From an uncultured Oscillospiraceae bacterium (GTDB lineage Bacteria; Bacillota; Clostridia; Oscillospirales; Oscillospiraceae), in NCBI GenBank assembly GCA_934569045.1, contig CAKTJX010000034.1, positions 1-26,759 on the forward strand: a DNA stretch of 26,759 nucleotides. The letters run 5' to 3'. Under the pieces are notes generated by a model. That model worked only from the letters and a program-made list of their open reading frames with translations, was not told the origin of the DNA and ran no database searches. Of this stretch, positions 6,196-14,244 are shown piece by piece. Each line of letters begins with the position of its first letter. The first letter of the stretch is position 1. A program made the position numbers and the translations under genes.

Positions 6196-6993
6196 ATGAG
6201 AACAGCATTATCAATCGCTGGCAGTGATTGCAGCGGAGGCGCCGGAATTCAAGCGGATCTGAAGACGATGACCCTCAATGGCGTGTATGCCATGAGCGCA
6301 ATCACCGCCCTGACGGCGCAGAATACCACCGGCGTAACAGGCATCCTGGAGGTATCCCCGGAATTTCTGGGGCAGCAGATCGATATGATCTTTACGGACA
6401 TCCGCCCGGATGCCGTGAAAATCGGCATGGTCTCCAGCTCCCAGCTGATTCAGACCATTGCCCGGAAGCTGCGGGAATACGGGGCGGAGAAAATTGTGGT
6501 GGACCCGGTTATGGTGGCAACCTCCGGCGCGCGCCTGATCGAGGAAGAGGCGGTGCAGACCCTGAAGCGGGAGCTGCTGCCCCTGGCGACTCTGGCGACG
6601 CCCAATATCCCGGAGGCGGAAATCCTGACGGATCAATCTATTCACACAGAGGAAGAAATGGTTCAGGCGGCGGAATCTATTTGGAAAAACTATGGCTGCG
6701 CGGTTCTTCTGAAAGGCGGCCACAGTATCAACGATGCCAACGATCTGTTGTACGATGCTGCCGGCCCCAGGTGGTTCCATGGCAGGCGGATTCCCAATCC
6801 GAACACCCACGGCACCGGCTGCACCCTGTCCAGCGCCATTGCCGCCAACCTGGCCAAGGGCTATGATCTGGATACCTCGGTGGAGCGGGCGAAGGAATAT
6901 ATCTCCGGCGCGCTGGCCGCTATGCTGGATCTGGGCAAGGGCAGTGGCCCCATGAATCACGCCTTTGACCTGAAAGGCAGGTTCGCGGAATGA
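6196..6993 (+). CDS. thiD: Hydroxymethylpyrimidine (phosphate) kinase ThiD
   Basis: A 265-residue ribokinase-family enzyme that phosphorylates HMP and then HMP phosphate to HMP pyrophosphate, the ThiE substrate. Visible motifs are the start ALSIAGSDCSGGAGIQADLK (substrate-binding glycines), GVYAMSAITALTAQNT, DAVKIGMVSS, VVDPVMVATSGARL, LKGGHS and the C-terminal NTHGTGCTLSSAIAANLA with the catalytic GTGC. The start at 6196 has aaggag at 6184-6189. The upstream extension of the frame to 6055 overlaps thiE and lacks family similarity. The stop overlaps the thiT start (ATGA). Confidence 0.97.
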   Translation: MRTALSIAGSDCSGGAGIQADLKTMTLNGVYAMSAITALTAQNTTGVTGILEVSPEFLGQQIDMIFTDIRPDAVKIGMVSSSQLIQTIARKLREYGAEKIVVDPVMVATSGARLIEEEAVQTLKRELLPLATLATPNIPEAEILTDQSIHTEEEMVQAAESIWKNYGCAVLLKGGHSINDANDLLYDAAGPRWFHGRRIPNPNTHGTGCTLSSAIAANLAKGYDLDTSVERAKEYISGALAAMLDLGKGSGPMNHAFDLKGRFAE

Positions 6994-7607
6994 CAAATGC
7001 TGTTCTGATCGGGATTTTTCTGGCGGTTTATTACGCCGTTTCTATCTGGCTCTGCCGGGGTGTCCGGTTTACCACCAAGGATCTGTGCCTGTGCGGCCTG
7101 AGTGTCGCGCTGACTATGGTTCTGGAGTCCATCCGCATTCCGCTGCCCACAGGGGCGTCCATTCCGCTGGCATCCATGGTGCCGCTGATGCTGCTGTCCA
7201 TCGTGTGTGACTATCGGCTGACCTTTTTTGCTGGGTGGGTCTGCGGACTCCTGGCGGCAGTATTGATCCCAGGCTGGGCGCCGGTGCACTGGGCCCAGTT
7301 TCTGGCAGAGCATCTTTTGTGCTTTTCCTGCATGGCCTATGTGGGTGCCTTCGGGACGGACAAGCGCTGGAAGCTGCTGTGCGGCCTGCTGCTTGCCTCC
7401 GTGCTGAAAATCGCGGGACACCTGTTCAGCGGAGTCCTTTTCTTCTCCCAGAACGCCTGGGATGGCTGGGGGGCCTGGGGCTACAGCTGGGCCTTTAATC
7501 TCTCTCAGAATGTGCCGCTGTGCTTGATCTCCGCGGCCATTGTGCTTTGCCTGCCGCTGAAGAGCCTGAAGCGGGCAGTCCATAAGGAGGAACGTGTATG
7601 CGCCTGA
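6990..7607 (+). CDS. thiT: ThiT-type thiamine ECF transporter S-component
   Basis: A 205-residue six-helix membrane protein of the ThiT/YuaJ family, which binds thiamine with high affinity for import through the shared ECF module. Family features seen are LESIRIPLPTGASIPLASM before the second helix, VPLMLLSIVCDYRLTFFAGWV, a WAPVHWAQFLAEH segment and HLFSGVLFFSQNAWDG leading into the GYSWAFNLSQNVPL helix. These Trp, Tyr, His and Asn positions form the thiamine pocket in characterised members. ATGA overlap with thiD indicates coupling. The operon therefore imports both a thiazole-type precursor (ThiW) and thiamine (ThiT). Confidence 0.9.
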   Translation: MTNAVLIGIFLAVYYAVSIWLCRGVRFTTKDLCLCGLSVALTMVLESIRIPLPTGASIPLASMVPLMLLSIVCDYRLTFFAGWVCGLLAAVLIPGWAPVHWAQFLAEHLLCFSCMAYVGAFGTDKRWKLLCGLLLASVLKIAGHLFSGVLFFSQNAWDGWGAWGYSWAFNLSQNVPLCLISAAIVLCLPLKSLKRAVHKEERVCA

Positions 7608-8281
7608 CAGAAAAATGCGTCCAGGACAGCCTGCCCATCTGGGAGCAATGCTTGAACAGCGCCTTTTTGAAGCAGCTGGAGGCGGGAACACTGGACCCCG
7701 AATGCCTGCTGGGATATATTGTAGACGACAGCCTGTACCTGCGGGAGTATGCCAAGGTCTTTGCCTGGGGAATGCTGAAATCGCAGACCATGGAAGAAAT
7801 CCGTGTCTGCTATTCGCTGCTGTCCTTTGTCAACGAGGGAGAGGGCTCTACACGGCTATCCTATCTCCACAGCTTCGGTGTGGAGGACGCTGAAATTCAG
7901 CTTTTGCCACAGCGGCCGGAGAACAGGGCCTATACGGACTGCATGCTTCAGGCGGCGGAGGCGGGGGGACTGGCAGAATGCATGATGGCCTGCCTGCCCT
8001 GTATGCTGAGCTATGCCTGGATTTTCGGAAAGCTGCTGGAGCGCTCTCCGGGGGTGCGGGAGACGGTTTACTGGCCCCTGGTGCGGGATTACGCGGGCCA
8101 GGGCTATGCCGATGCCTGCCAGAGCTGGATTGCCGCGGCAGACGCGCTGTGCGAGGGCCTGCCGGAGCAGCGGCAGCAGAAGTGCCTGGAGATTTTCCGG
8201 GCCTGCTCCCGCCATGAGCTGAACTTCTGGAATATGAGCGCCAGCCCCCGCCAGGATATTCAGCCGAGGAAGGCTCTATAA
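7598..8281 (+). CDS. tenA: TenA family thiaminase II / aminopyrimidine aminohydrolase
   Basis: A 227-residue all-helical TenA protein. The family hydrolyses aminopyrimidine thiamine breakdown products (and thiamine itself) to release HMP for ThiD. Signature parts are the DDSLYLREYAKVFAWG helix, the central CMMACLPCMLSYAWIFG helix with the catalytic Cys position, and the C-terminal ACSRHELNFWNMS with the conserved Glu. The start overlaps the end of thiT by 10 bp and has aaggagg upstream. It closes the salvage operon and is followed at once by an intrinsic terminator. Whether it acts on thiamine or on degraded pyrimidine is not decidable from sequence. Confidence 0.93.
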   Translation: MRLTEKCVQDSLPIWEQCLNSAFLKQLEAGTLDPECLLGYIVDDSLYLREYAKVFAWGMLKSQTMEEIRVCYSLLSFVNEGEGSTRLSYLHSFGVEDAEIQLLPQRPENRAYTDCMLQAAEAGGLAECMMACLPCMLSYAWIFGKLLERSPGVRETVYWPLVRDYAGQGYADACQSWIAAADALCEGLPEQRQQKCLEIFRACSRHELNFWNMSASPRQDIQPRKAL

Positions 8282-8290
8282 GATTTTTCT

Positions 8291-8320
8291 GCCTGAGACC
8301 AATGCGTCTCAGGCGGTTTT
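8291..8320 (+). terminator. Terminator of the thiamine operon
   Basis: A perfect 9-bp stem gcctgagac/gtctcaggc (8291-8299 with 8306-8314), loop caatgc, is followed by ggttttctgttt. It lies 10 bp after the tenA stop. Confidence 0.88.
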
Positions 8321-8356
8321 CTGTTTCGGACACTGGAAAACCGTCCGCAGGTGCGG

Positions 8357-8362
8357 TATAAT
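8357..8362 (+). promoter_or_regulatory. Probable -10 box for the Nudix gene
   Basis: A perfect tataat at 8357-8362 lies 32 bp before the Nudix start. No good -35 box is visible at 17 bp (tggaaa, 8334-8339), so an activator or a weak promoter is likely. Confidence 0.55.
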
Positions 8363-8393
8363 AGCCCTACTTTACATGTGGGAGGATGAAACA

Positions 8394-8870
8394 ATGGCAC
8401 TGGCAACCTTTTATTGCGGGGACCCGAAAGATGCCCCAAAAACCACCCAGGGGGCTCATCTGGGGGCCAACGCAATCCTGAAGTGGCAGGATCAGCTCCT
8501 GCTGGAGCGTCGGGTGGACGCGGATGTCTGGGGCCTGGTTGGCGGCGGCGCGAAGAAGCAGGAGACGGGGCGGCAGACCATCGTCCGGGAGGTCTATGAG
8601 GAGCTGGGCCTGCGGCTCCGCCCGGAGCAGTTCCGGAAGCTGGCGGTCTATGGGGACCCTGGGCGTATCGCTGCCTACCGGGACGGCAGCGTGTGGCGCA
8701 TGGTGATTGTGCTCTATGGCTATACATTCCCGGAAAGACCAACGCTTCGCATCAGCGCGGAGTCCAGGGAGCTTCGCCTTTTCACCCGGGAAGAAGTGCG
8801 GACGCTGCCCATTGCGGTGACCCATCAGGACATTATTGCGGACTGGTTCCTGAACAAAACTGAATTTTGA
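8394..8870 (+). CDS. Nudix hydrolase
   Basis: A 158-residue protein with a complete Nudix box, GGAKKQE followed after seven residues by REVYEELGL, matching G-x5-E-x7-REUXEEXGU, which binds the divalent metals for pyrophosphate cleavage. The flanks are typical too: a strand LGANAILKWQDQLLLERR before the box and a C-terminal LFTREEVRTLPIA segment. The start is set at the Met with gggagga 8-9 bases upstream rather than the earlier ATG at 8376, which overlaps that site. The substrate cannot be read from sequence. It lies between the thiamine operon and the OLE-type locus but has its own promoter, so a role on TPP-like diphosphates is only a possibility. Confidence 0.93.
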   Translation: MALATFYCGDPKDAPKTTQGAHLGANAILKWQDQLLLERRVDADVWGLVGGGAKKQETGRQTIVREVYEELGLRLRPEQFRKLAVYGDPGRIAAYRDGSVWRMVIVLYGYTFPERPTLRISAESRELRLFTREEVRTLPIAVTHQDIIADWFLNKTEF

Positions 8871-8942
8871 CTGAAAAAAGGCCGGTTTCGTACAATCAAA
8901 ACCGAATAAACTGTTAAAAATATACAGAAATTCATTTGATAC

Positions 8943-8971
8943 TTGTATATTCACATTTTTTGTGATAGAAT
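8943..8971 (+). promoter_or_regulatory. Promoter of the OLE-type RNA / dxs operon
   Basis: ttgtat (8943-8948) and tagaat (8966-8971) are separated by 17 bp, placing the transcription start near 8978, exactly at the base of the long-range helix that closes the non-coding RNA. Confidence 0.75.
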
Positions 8972-8977
8972 ACATGC

Positions 8978-9597
8978 CGACGGCGCAGTATCCTAGTCAG
9001 AGTTACCGTTTTCCAGGAAGGGCCTAAAAATCCTTTGAAGGGCACATCGGTGAAGTCCCTGGTGTCTGCTTTTTACGCCCAGTTTAGGGTGGATGCTGGG
9101 GGTTAAGGATTCCGGGCGCGCTCCAATGGCATGGAGCATACGACCCGTTTTCCGTGGAGACCTGGTCTTGTGCGACGACGATATGAACCTCGCGCAGAGG
9201 CCCGCTCGCGTACGAACCAGGATTAGAACCTGCAAGGCAGTGCACAGAATCGTGTTGCTGCGTGCAGCGTAGCCTGCCTTGAGTGAATATGTGGGGAAAG
9301 AAGATCAGGCGGCCTGTCGCTGTGGCCATGGCGGCAGCCGATATCGCTTCTGGAAACCATATTTGCAAAAGAGGCTAAGACTACGGTTTTCTCTGCTGTG
9401 GAAATCACCTAGGCTGTCGTAACTGGGCAGACAGGGGATTGCGGTACGGACTAAGTGGCAATCGGGTACGTCTGATGGCGACACAGACGCGGCGAAATGA
9501 AACGGAAACGGCCTGCGCGGCAACGGCAGGTTTCCGCCGGGGAAAACAAACCCGACCTAAGCCGTAAGATTTATCCTGTCTGCCGCCGTCATTTTTA
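8978..9597 (+). ncRNA. ole: OLE-type large structured non-coding RNA
   Basis: About 620 nt without a credible gene. The ends pair: gacggcg (8979-8985) with cgccgtc (9584-9590), extended by cag/ctg (8986-8988 with 9580-9582), and atttttatt follows the 3' strand. Internal perfect helices include gctcca/tggagc (9120-9125 with 9132-9137), caaggcag/ctgccttg (9233-9240 with 9274-9281) with nested tgcac/gtgca, and cggaaac/gtttccg (9503-9509 with 9530-9536). OLE RNA is about 600 nt, occurs in anaerobic or extremophilic Bacillota, and lies just upstream of the gene for its membrane partner OapA, commonly beside dxs, tlyA, argR and recN. Size, position and partner all fit. I could not compare the sequence to the OLE covariance model. 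OLE forms a membrane ribonucleoprotein linked to stress and magnesium responses. Confidence 0.82.
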
Positions 9598-9620
9598 TTC
9601 TGATTTAGGGGAGAGTTCCT

Positions 9621-10220
9621 GTGTCAAAAACCGATCCGGACAGTACAAAGCGTCAGCAGAAGGAGGCGGCCCGCTGGGCGTTGACCATCTTTCTGGTGAC
9701 GATTGCGGTGTCCGCTACCATCAGCTTTGTCTCTGGCGAGGTGATGAACCGCAGCTCCATTGCGGTGGCTTTTTTAATCCTGCTGTTTATTGTAGCGGTG
9801 GGTATTGTTTTTGATATTGTGGGCGTGGCGGTTACCTCCGCCGATGAAAAGCCCTTTCATTCCATGGCCTCCCGCCGAGTGCCCGGCGCGAAGGAGGCAA
9901 TCCGGCTGCTGCGCAGCGCCGGAAAGGTCAGCTCCATCTGCAACGATGTGATCGGGGATATCTGCGGCGTCGTCTCCGGTGCGGCCTCTGCCACCATTGC
10001 GGCCAGAGCACTGACCTATCTCTCGTTTTCCTGGCCCCAGGTGGTGAGCCTCGGCATGTCCGCGTTGGTTGCGGGTCTGACCGTAGGCGGCAAGGCCATC
10101 GGCAAAACCATCGCCATCCGCTCCAGTACGGAGATTGTCTTCCTGGTTGGGCGGATTCTGGCATCGTTGGATCAATGGAAGACCTGGCTGCGCGGCAAGA
10201 AAGATAAGAAAAAAGGATGA
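9621..10220 (+). CDS. oapA: OapA-like OLE-associated membrane protein
   Basis: A 199-residue basic membrane protein with GTG start and ggggaga at 9608-9614. Hydrophobic helices lie at about 20-42 (ALTIFLVTIAVSATISFVSG), 48-72 (SIAVAFLILLFIVAVGIVFD), 112-134 and 140-160. The C-terminus is strongly basic (RGKKDKKKG), suitable for RNA contact. The segment GVAVTSADEKPFHSMASRR followed by a short loop and a gene-end helix pair recalls the DUF21-type membrane domain of CorC/CNNM proteins; this resemblance is by eye only. The assignment rests on size, topology, its place directly after the ~620-nt structured RNA and before dxs, which is the OapA position in known OLE loci. It is separated from dxs by 7 bp. 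Confidence 0.8.
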   Translation: MSKTDPDSTKRQQKEAARWALTIFLVTIAVSATISFVSGEVMNRSSIAVAFLILLFIVAVGIVFDIVGVAVTSADEKPFHSMASRRVPGAKEAIRLLRSAGKVSSICNDVIGDICGVVSGAASATIAARALTYLSFSWPQVVSLGMSALVAGLTVGGKAIGKTIAIRSSTEIVFLVGRILASLDQWKTWLRGKKDKKKG

Positions 10221-10227
10221 GTGCGCT

Positions 10228-12099
10228 GTGGGAATCTTACAGGATGTTCACTGCCAGCAGGATCTGCTGAATTTGACAGAGCCCCAGAGGGCCTGCCTGT
10301 GCCGGGAGATCCGGGAATTTCTGATTGAGAATGTGGCGAAGACCGGCGGCCACCTGGCCGGAAACCTGGGGGTTGTAGAGCTGACCGTCGCCATTGAAAC
10401 GGTATATAATACACAAAAGGACCGCCTGGTTTTTGATGTCGGTCATCAGTCTTATGTCCATAAGCTGCTGACGGGACGCCAGGCGGATTTTGCGCGTCTG
10501 CGTCAGTTCGGCGGCATGTCCGGCTTTCCCAAGCCCTCCGAGAGCGTGACAGACGCGTTTGTGGCGGGCCATGCCTCCAGCTCTGTCTCCATCGCCCTGG
10601 GTATGGCGAGAGCCCGGACATTGCTGGGGCAGAACTACGATGTGGTTGCCCTGGTGGGCGACGGCGCGGCTACCGGCGGCATGATCTATGAGGCGCTGAA
10701 CGATCTTGCCGTCAGCCGGGAGCCCATGGTGGTGATCCTGAATGACAATGAAATGTCCATCAGCAAGAGCATCGGCGGCCTGTCCAAGCACCTTTCCAGA
10801 GTCCGCAGCAGCCGGAATTATCTTCATGCCAAGCGCTATTACCGGGAATTTCTGAAAAAGCTGCCCGGCGGCAATGCCGTCTATAAGGCCACAAGCCGCC
10901 TGAAAAACCGCATCAAGCGCATGGTGATGCCGGGTACGCTGTTTGAAAATATGGGCATCACCTATCTGGGCCCGGCCGACGGCCATGATCTGCCCGGAAT
11001 TACGGCTCTGCTGAATTCCGCAAAAGAGATGCGGGAGCCGGTGCTGGTCCATGTGATCACCCGGAAGGGCTGCGGCTATCCGCCTGCCCAGGAGGACCCT
11101 ACCCGGTTCCACGGCATTGGAAAATTCGACCCCGTCACGGGAAAGAGCCTGGGGACCAAGGCAGCCACCTATTCTGATTCCTTTGGTCAGACCATGATCG
11201 ATCTGGCATCCCGGAACGATCGGGTCTGCGCCATTACAGCCGCCATGTCCGCCGGCACCGGCCTGACGGAGTTTATGCGCCGCTTCCCACAGCGCACCTT
11301 TGATGTGGGCATTGCGGAGGAGCACGCGGTCTCTATGGCAGGCGGACTGGCGAAACAGGGCATGATCCCTGTGGTGGCCCTGTATTCTACCTTTTTGCAG
11401 CGGGCCTATGACCAGCTGATCCAGGATGTGGCCATGCTGCATCTGCATGTGGTGCTGGCCATCGACCGGGCAGGCCTGGTGGGGGACGACGGCCCTACCC
11501 ACCATGGAGTCTTTGACGTTGGCTTTTTGCGGCAGATGCCGGGAATGCTGATTCTCGCCCCGGCGAGTCTCCACGAGCAGCGGGATATGCTCCGCTGGGC
11601 GGTGGAGCGCTATGACGGCCCTGTGGCGGTGCGCTACCCCAGGGGCGGCCAGGGCCGCTATGCCGATTCTGCCTGGCATGAGGGAATCGAAACCGCGGAA
11701 GGAAATCTCTGCTGCCACAGGGCGGGCGGGGATGTGACCCTGGTGACCTATGGCGGCCTTGTTAACAATGTGCTGGAGGCGGCAGAGCTGCTGGCGGAAG
11801 ATGGGATCGAAGCCGGTGTCCTGCGGCTGCTGAATCTGACCCAGCTGCCCGGGAAGCAGATCCTGGAGCAGGGCAGCGGCCCTGTTGTGATTGTGGAAGA
11901 GGCCTGCACCGGCAGCGGCATCCGGGAGAGTCTTGCGTGGCTTCTGGATACGCTGGAGCCCGGGCGGCGGGTTTACGGCCTGGATTTGGGGCCGGATTTT
12001 GTCCCCCACGGTGCCCAGGAGAAGCTCTACGCGCTCTGCGGCGTGGATGCCAAGTCGATTGCGGAATTTGTAAAAGGGGTGACCCGAAGTGAAGGTTAA
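10228..12099 (+). CDS. dxs: 1-deoxy-D-xylulose-5-phosphate synthase Dxs
   Basis: A 623-residue cytosolic enzyme that condenses pyruvate and glyceraldehyde 3-phosphate, the first step of the MEP isoprenoid pathway. It uses TPP and magnesium: His73 lies in FDVGHQSYVHK, Asp145 in the VGDGAATGGMIYEALND TPP-binding motif, and Glu364 in the IAEEHAVSMAGGLA catalytic segment. TGPTHH-equivalent is GDDGPTHHGVFD, and AVRYPRG lies near the C-terminal domain. The GTG start at 10228 follows aaaggat and lies 7 bp after oapA. A longer frame from 10135 runs back into oapA and has no family similarity. It overlaps tlyA by 11 bp. Its dependence on TPP links it to the upstream thiamine salvage operon. Confidence 0.97.
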   Translation: MGILQDVHCQQDLLNLTEPQRACLCREIREFLIENVAKTGGHLAGNLGVVELTVAIETVYNTQKDRLVFDVGHQSYVHKLLTGRQADFARLRQFGGMSGFPKPSESVTDAFVAGHASSSVSIALGMARARTLLGQNYDVVALVGDGAATGGMIYEALNDLAVSREPMVVILNDNEMSISKSIGGLSKHLSRVRSSRNYLHAKRYYREFLKKLPGGNAVYKATSRLKNRIKRMVMPGTLFENMGITYLGPADGHDLPGITALLNSAKEMREPVLVHVITRKGCGYPPAQEDPTRFHGIGKFDPVTGKSLGTKAATYSDSFGQTMIDLASRNDRVCAITAAMSAGTGLTEFMRRFPQRTFDVGIAEEHAVSMAGGLAKQGMIPVVALYSTFLQRAYDQLIQDVAMLHLHVVLAIDRAGLVGDDGPTHHGVFDVGFLRQMPGMLILAPASLHEQRDMLRWAVERYDGPVAVRYPRGGQGRYADSAWHEGIETAEGNLCCHRAGGDVTLVTYGGLVNNVLEAAELLAEDGIEAGVLRLLNLTQLPGKQILEQGSGPVVIVEEACTGSGIRESLAWLLDTLEPGRRVYGLDLGPDFVPHGAQEKLYALCGVDAKSIAEFVKGVTRSEG

Positions 12100-12904
12100 A
12101 AAGAGGCTGGATGTGCTCCTGACCGAGCAGGGCTATGCGGAGAACCGCACCAAGGCTCAGGCCATTATTATGAGCGGCATTGTCTATGTGGACGGCCAGA
12201 AGGCGGACAAGCCCGGAACGGCCTATGAGGAGACGGTGTCCATTGAGGTCCGCGGGGCGGCCTGCCCCTATGTCAGCCGGGGCGGCCTGAAGCTGGAGAA
12301 GGCTCTGCGGGACTTTGGGGTTAAGCCAGAGGGCTATGTGTGCTCCGATTCCGGCGCATCCACTGGCGGCTTTACGGACTGCCTGCTGCAGCAGGGGGCC
12401 AGCAAGGTGTTTGCCATTGATGTGGGCTACGGCCAGCTGGACTGGAAAATCCGTTCCGATCCCCGGGTGGTGGTGATGGAGAAAACCAATATCCGCTATG
12501 TCACCCCGGAGCAGCTGGGGGAGCCCCTGGATCTTTCTGTGGTGGATGTGAGTTTTATTTCCCTGAAAATTGTACTGCCCGCCATCCAGAAGCTGCTGAA
12601 GCCCACGGGTCAGGTGCTGTGCCTGATCAAGCCCCAGTTTGAGGCCGGACGGGAGAAGGTCGGCAAAAAAGGTGTGGTCCGGGAGAAGAGCACCCACAAA
12701 GAGGTGCTGGACGATTTTGTGGCGCTGGCAGACAGCCTGGGCTTCCGCATTCTGGGCCTGACCTTTTCTCCCGTGAAGGGGCCGGAGGGAAATATTGAAT
12801 TCCTGGGGCACCTGAGCCTGGACGATGTTCCGGGCATCCGCCCGGATACCGCTGCCGTTGTGGAGCAGGCCCATGCCGCTCTGGACAAAGGAGCGGAAGC
12901 ATGA
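12089..12904 (+). CDS. tlyA: TlyA family rRNA methyltransferase / hemolysin homologue
   Basis: A 271-residue TlyA/YqxC protein. Residues 1-65 form an S4 RNA-binding domain (RLDVLLTEQGYAENRTKAQ, SGIVYVDGQKADKPG). An FtsJ-like SAM methyltransferase follows with VCSDSGASTGGFTDCLLQQGA as the SAM motif, VFAIDVGYGQL, VVDVSFISL and CLIKPQFEAGR. Characterised TlyA proteins 2'-O-methylate cytidines in rRNA and set capreomycin sensitivity; activity here is assumed from the family. The GTG start is inside the end of dxs, with ggggt about 8 bases upstream. The stop shares ATGA with nadK. Confidence 0.95.
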   Translation: MKVKKRLDVLLTEQGYAENRTKAQAIIMSGIVYVDGQKADKPGTAYEETVSIEVRGAACPYVSRGGLKLEKALRDFGVKPEGYVCSDSGASTGGFTDCLLQQGASKVFAIDVGYGQLDWKIRSDPRVVVMEKTNIRYVTPEQLGEPLDLSVVDVSFISLKIVLPAIQKLLKPTGQVLCLIKPQFEAGREKVGKKGVVREKSTHKEVLDDFVALADSLGFRILGLTFSPVKGPEGNIEFLGHLSLDDVPGIRPDTAAVVEQAHAALDKGAEA

Positions 12905-13764
12905 AGCATGTGATTCTGACCCCCAATCCCTACCGGGATCGGAATTTTCAGACGGTGCGCAGCGCGATGCAGATCTTGAAGGACGCGGGGCTGCGGGTGA
13001 GCCTGTGCCTGCCCTTTGATGTGGACCGGAGCTATGAGCTGCCTAAGGATCTGCGCTTTTCCAGGCTGGACCGGGAACTGCCCAATGCCGATGCCGTGAT
13101 CTGCTTTGGCGGTGACGGCACCATTCTCCATACCGCCAAGGCGGCCACCAAGCGGGGAATCCCCATCCTGGGGGTCAATATCGGCACCATGGGTTTTCTG
13201 GCGGAGCTGGAAAGCTCGGAGCTGAATCAGCTGCCCAGGCTGGTGTCCGGGGAATATAAGCTGGACCCGCGGATGATGCTGGACGTGACCGTCCAGCGGG
13301 ACCGGGATATCATTTTCCATGATATCTGCCTGAACGATGTGGTGGTGACCAAGGGCGCTGTGGCCCGGATTGTCTACCTGAGCGTGGAGTGCGACGGGGT
13401 TCAGGCCATGAGCTGTGGGGGAGACGGCGTGATCATCTCCACCCCCAGCGGCTCCACGGCTTACAATCTCTCTGCCGGGGGCCCCATTGTGGAGCCGGAT
13501 GCCCGGAACATGATCATTACCCCCATCTGCGCCCACGACATGGTCAGCCGCTGCGTGGTGACCTCGGACCGCCGGGTGATCACCGTGCGGATGGTGCAGA
13601 ACGCCCGCAGAAATGCTTTCCTGTCCGTGGACGGTGGCAAGGCCCTGCGGCTGAACATGGGCGACACGGTGACCATCCGAAAGTCCAAATATGAAACCAA
13701 GCTGATCAAACTGAATGACCGCAGCTTTTACGATGTGGTGAATGCCAAATTTCAAAGGAAGTAA
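12901..13764 (+). CDS. nadK: NAD kinase
   Basis: A 287-residue cytosolic enzyme that makes NADP from NAD and ATP. Diagnostic motifs are ICFGGDGTILHTAK (the GGDG phosphate-binding motif, about residue 70), GVNIGTMGFLAELE (the N-x-G-x-x-GFL motif), CLNDVVV, and the C-terminal ISTPSGSTAYNLSAGGPIV. Length is standard. The start overlaps tlyA by four bases. It belongs to the same operon as dxs, tlyA, argR and recN, the usual order in Clostridia. Confidence 0.97.
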   Translation: MKHVILTPNPYRDRNFQTVRSAMQILKDAGLRVSLCLPFDVDRSYELPKDLRFSRLDRELPNADAVICFGGDGTILHTAKAATKRGIPILGVNIGTMGFLAELESSELNQLPRLVSGEYKLDPRMMLDVTVQRDRDIIFHDICLNDVVVTKGAVARIVYLSVECDGVQAMSCGGDGVIISTPSGSTAYNLSAGGPIVEPDARNMIITPICAHDMVSRCVVTSDRRVITVRMVQNARRNAFLSVDGGKALRLNMGDTVTIRKSKYETKLIKLNDRSFYDVVNAKFQRK

Positions 13765-13776
13765 GAGGGACTTGCC

Positions 13777-14229
13777 ATGAAATCCAAAAGACAGGCCAAG
13801 ATCATTGAGATCATTTCCAATGCTAACGTGGAAACCCAGGAGCAGCTGCTGAAGGCCCTGGAGGAAGAGGGCTTCACCAGCACCCAGGCAACCATTTCCA
13901 GGGATATCAAGGAGCTGCGCATCATCAAGGAGCTGACCAGCCTCGGCACCTACCGCTACAGTGTGCCGGAAAAGGATGTGCCCCCGGCCCTTTCGGACCG
14001 GCTGAACACCATTTTCCGGGAGTGCGTCATCAGCATTGACTATGCGGAAAATATTATTGTGATCCACACCCTGCCGGGCCTGGCCGGTGCCGCCGGTTCC
14101 GCGCTGGATGCCATGAAGATCAGCGTGGTGCTGGGAACGCTGGCCGGTGACGATACGGTGATGATCGTCATGCGGGATTCCGCCTCTGCCGCGGCCTTTA
14201 GCGGAGAGATCAAAGCGGTGATCCGATAA
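13777..14229 (+). CDS. argR: Arginine repressor ArgR
   Basis: A 150-residue ArgR/AhrC transcription regulator. The N-terminal winged helix-turn-helix (RQAKIIEIISNANVETQEQL, then TQATISRDIKELRIIK) binds ARG boxes; TQATISRDIKEL is the signature recognition helix. The C-terminal oligomerisation and arginine-binding domain contains NIIVIHTLPGLAGAAGSALD and VLGTLAGDDTVMIVMR, the hexamer-forming GTLAGDDT motif. It lies 12 bp after nadK and 15 bp before recN, in the conserved recN neighbourhood of Bacillota. Confidence 0.97.
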   Translation: MKSKRQAKIIEIISNANVETQEQLLKALEEEGFTSTQATISRDIKELRIIKELTSLGTYRYSVPEKDVPPALSDRLNTIFRECVISIDYAENIIVIHTLPGLAGAAGSALDAMKISVVLGTLAGDDTVMIVMRDSASAAAFSGEIKAVIR

Positions 14230-14244
14230 AAGGGGAGAGTAACC

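Noticed and set aside
8883..8904. Terminator after the Nudix gene
   Set aside because: Only a 6-bp stem (cggttt/aaaccg) with a 10-nt loop and no T-run after it; too weak to call.
9497..9814. 105-residue frame starting in the 3' part of the non-coding RNA
   Set aside because: Runs across the RNA 3' helix and into oapA in another frame; composition and lack of a start site argue against a gene.
10135..10227. N-terminal extension of dxs to an ATG at 10135
   Set aside because: It overlaps oapA by 86 bp in another frame and the added residues have no Dxs similarity; the GTG at 10228 has a ribosome-binding site.
10237..12009. 590-residue open frame antisense to dxs
   Set aside because: A shadow of the GC-biased third positions of dxs; Gln/His/Ala-rich with no recognisable domain.
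12610..14067. 485-residue antisense frame over tlyA, nadK and argR
   Set aside because: It spans three well-supported genes in the opposite direction and shows no domain; frame-bias artefact.
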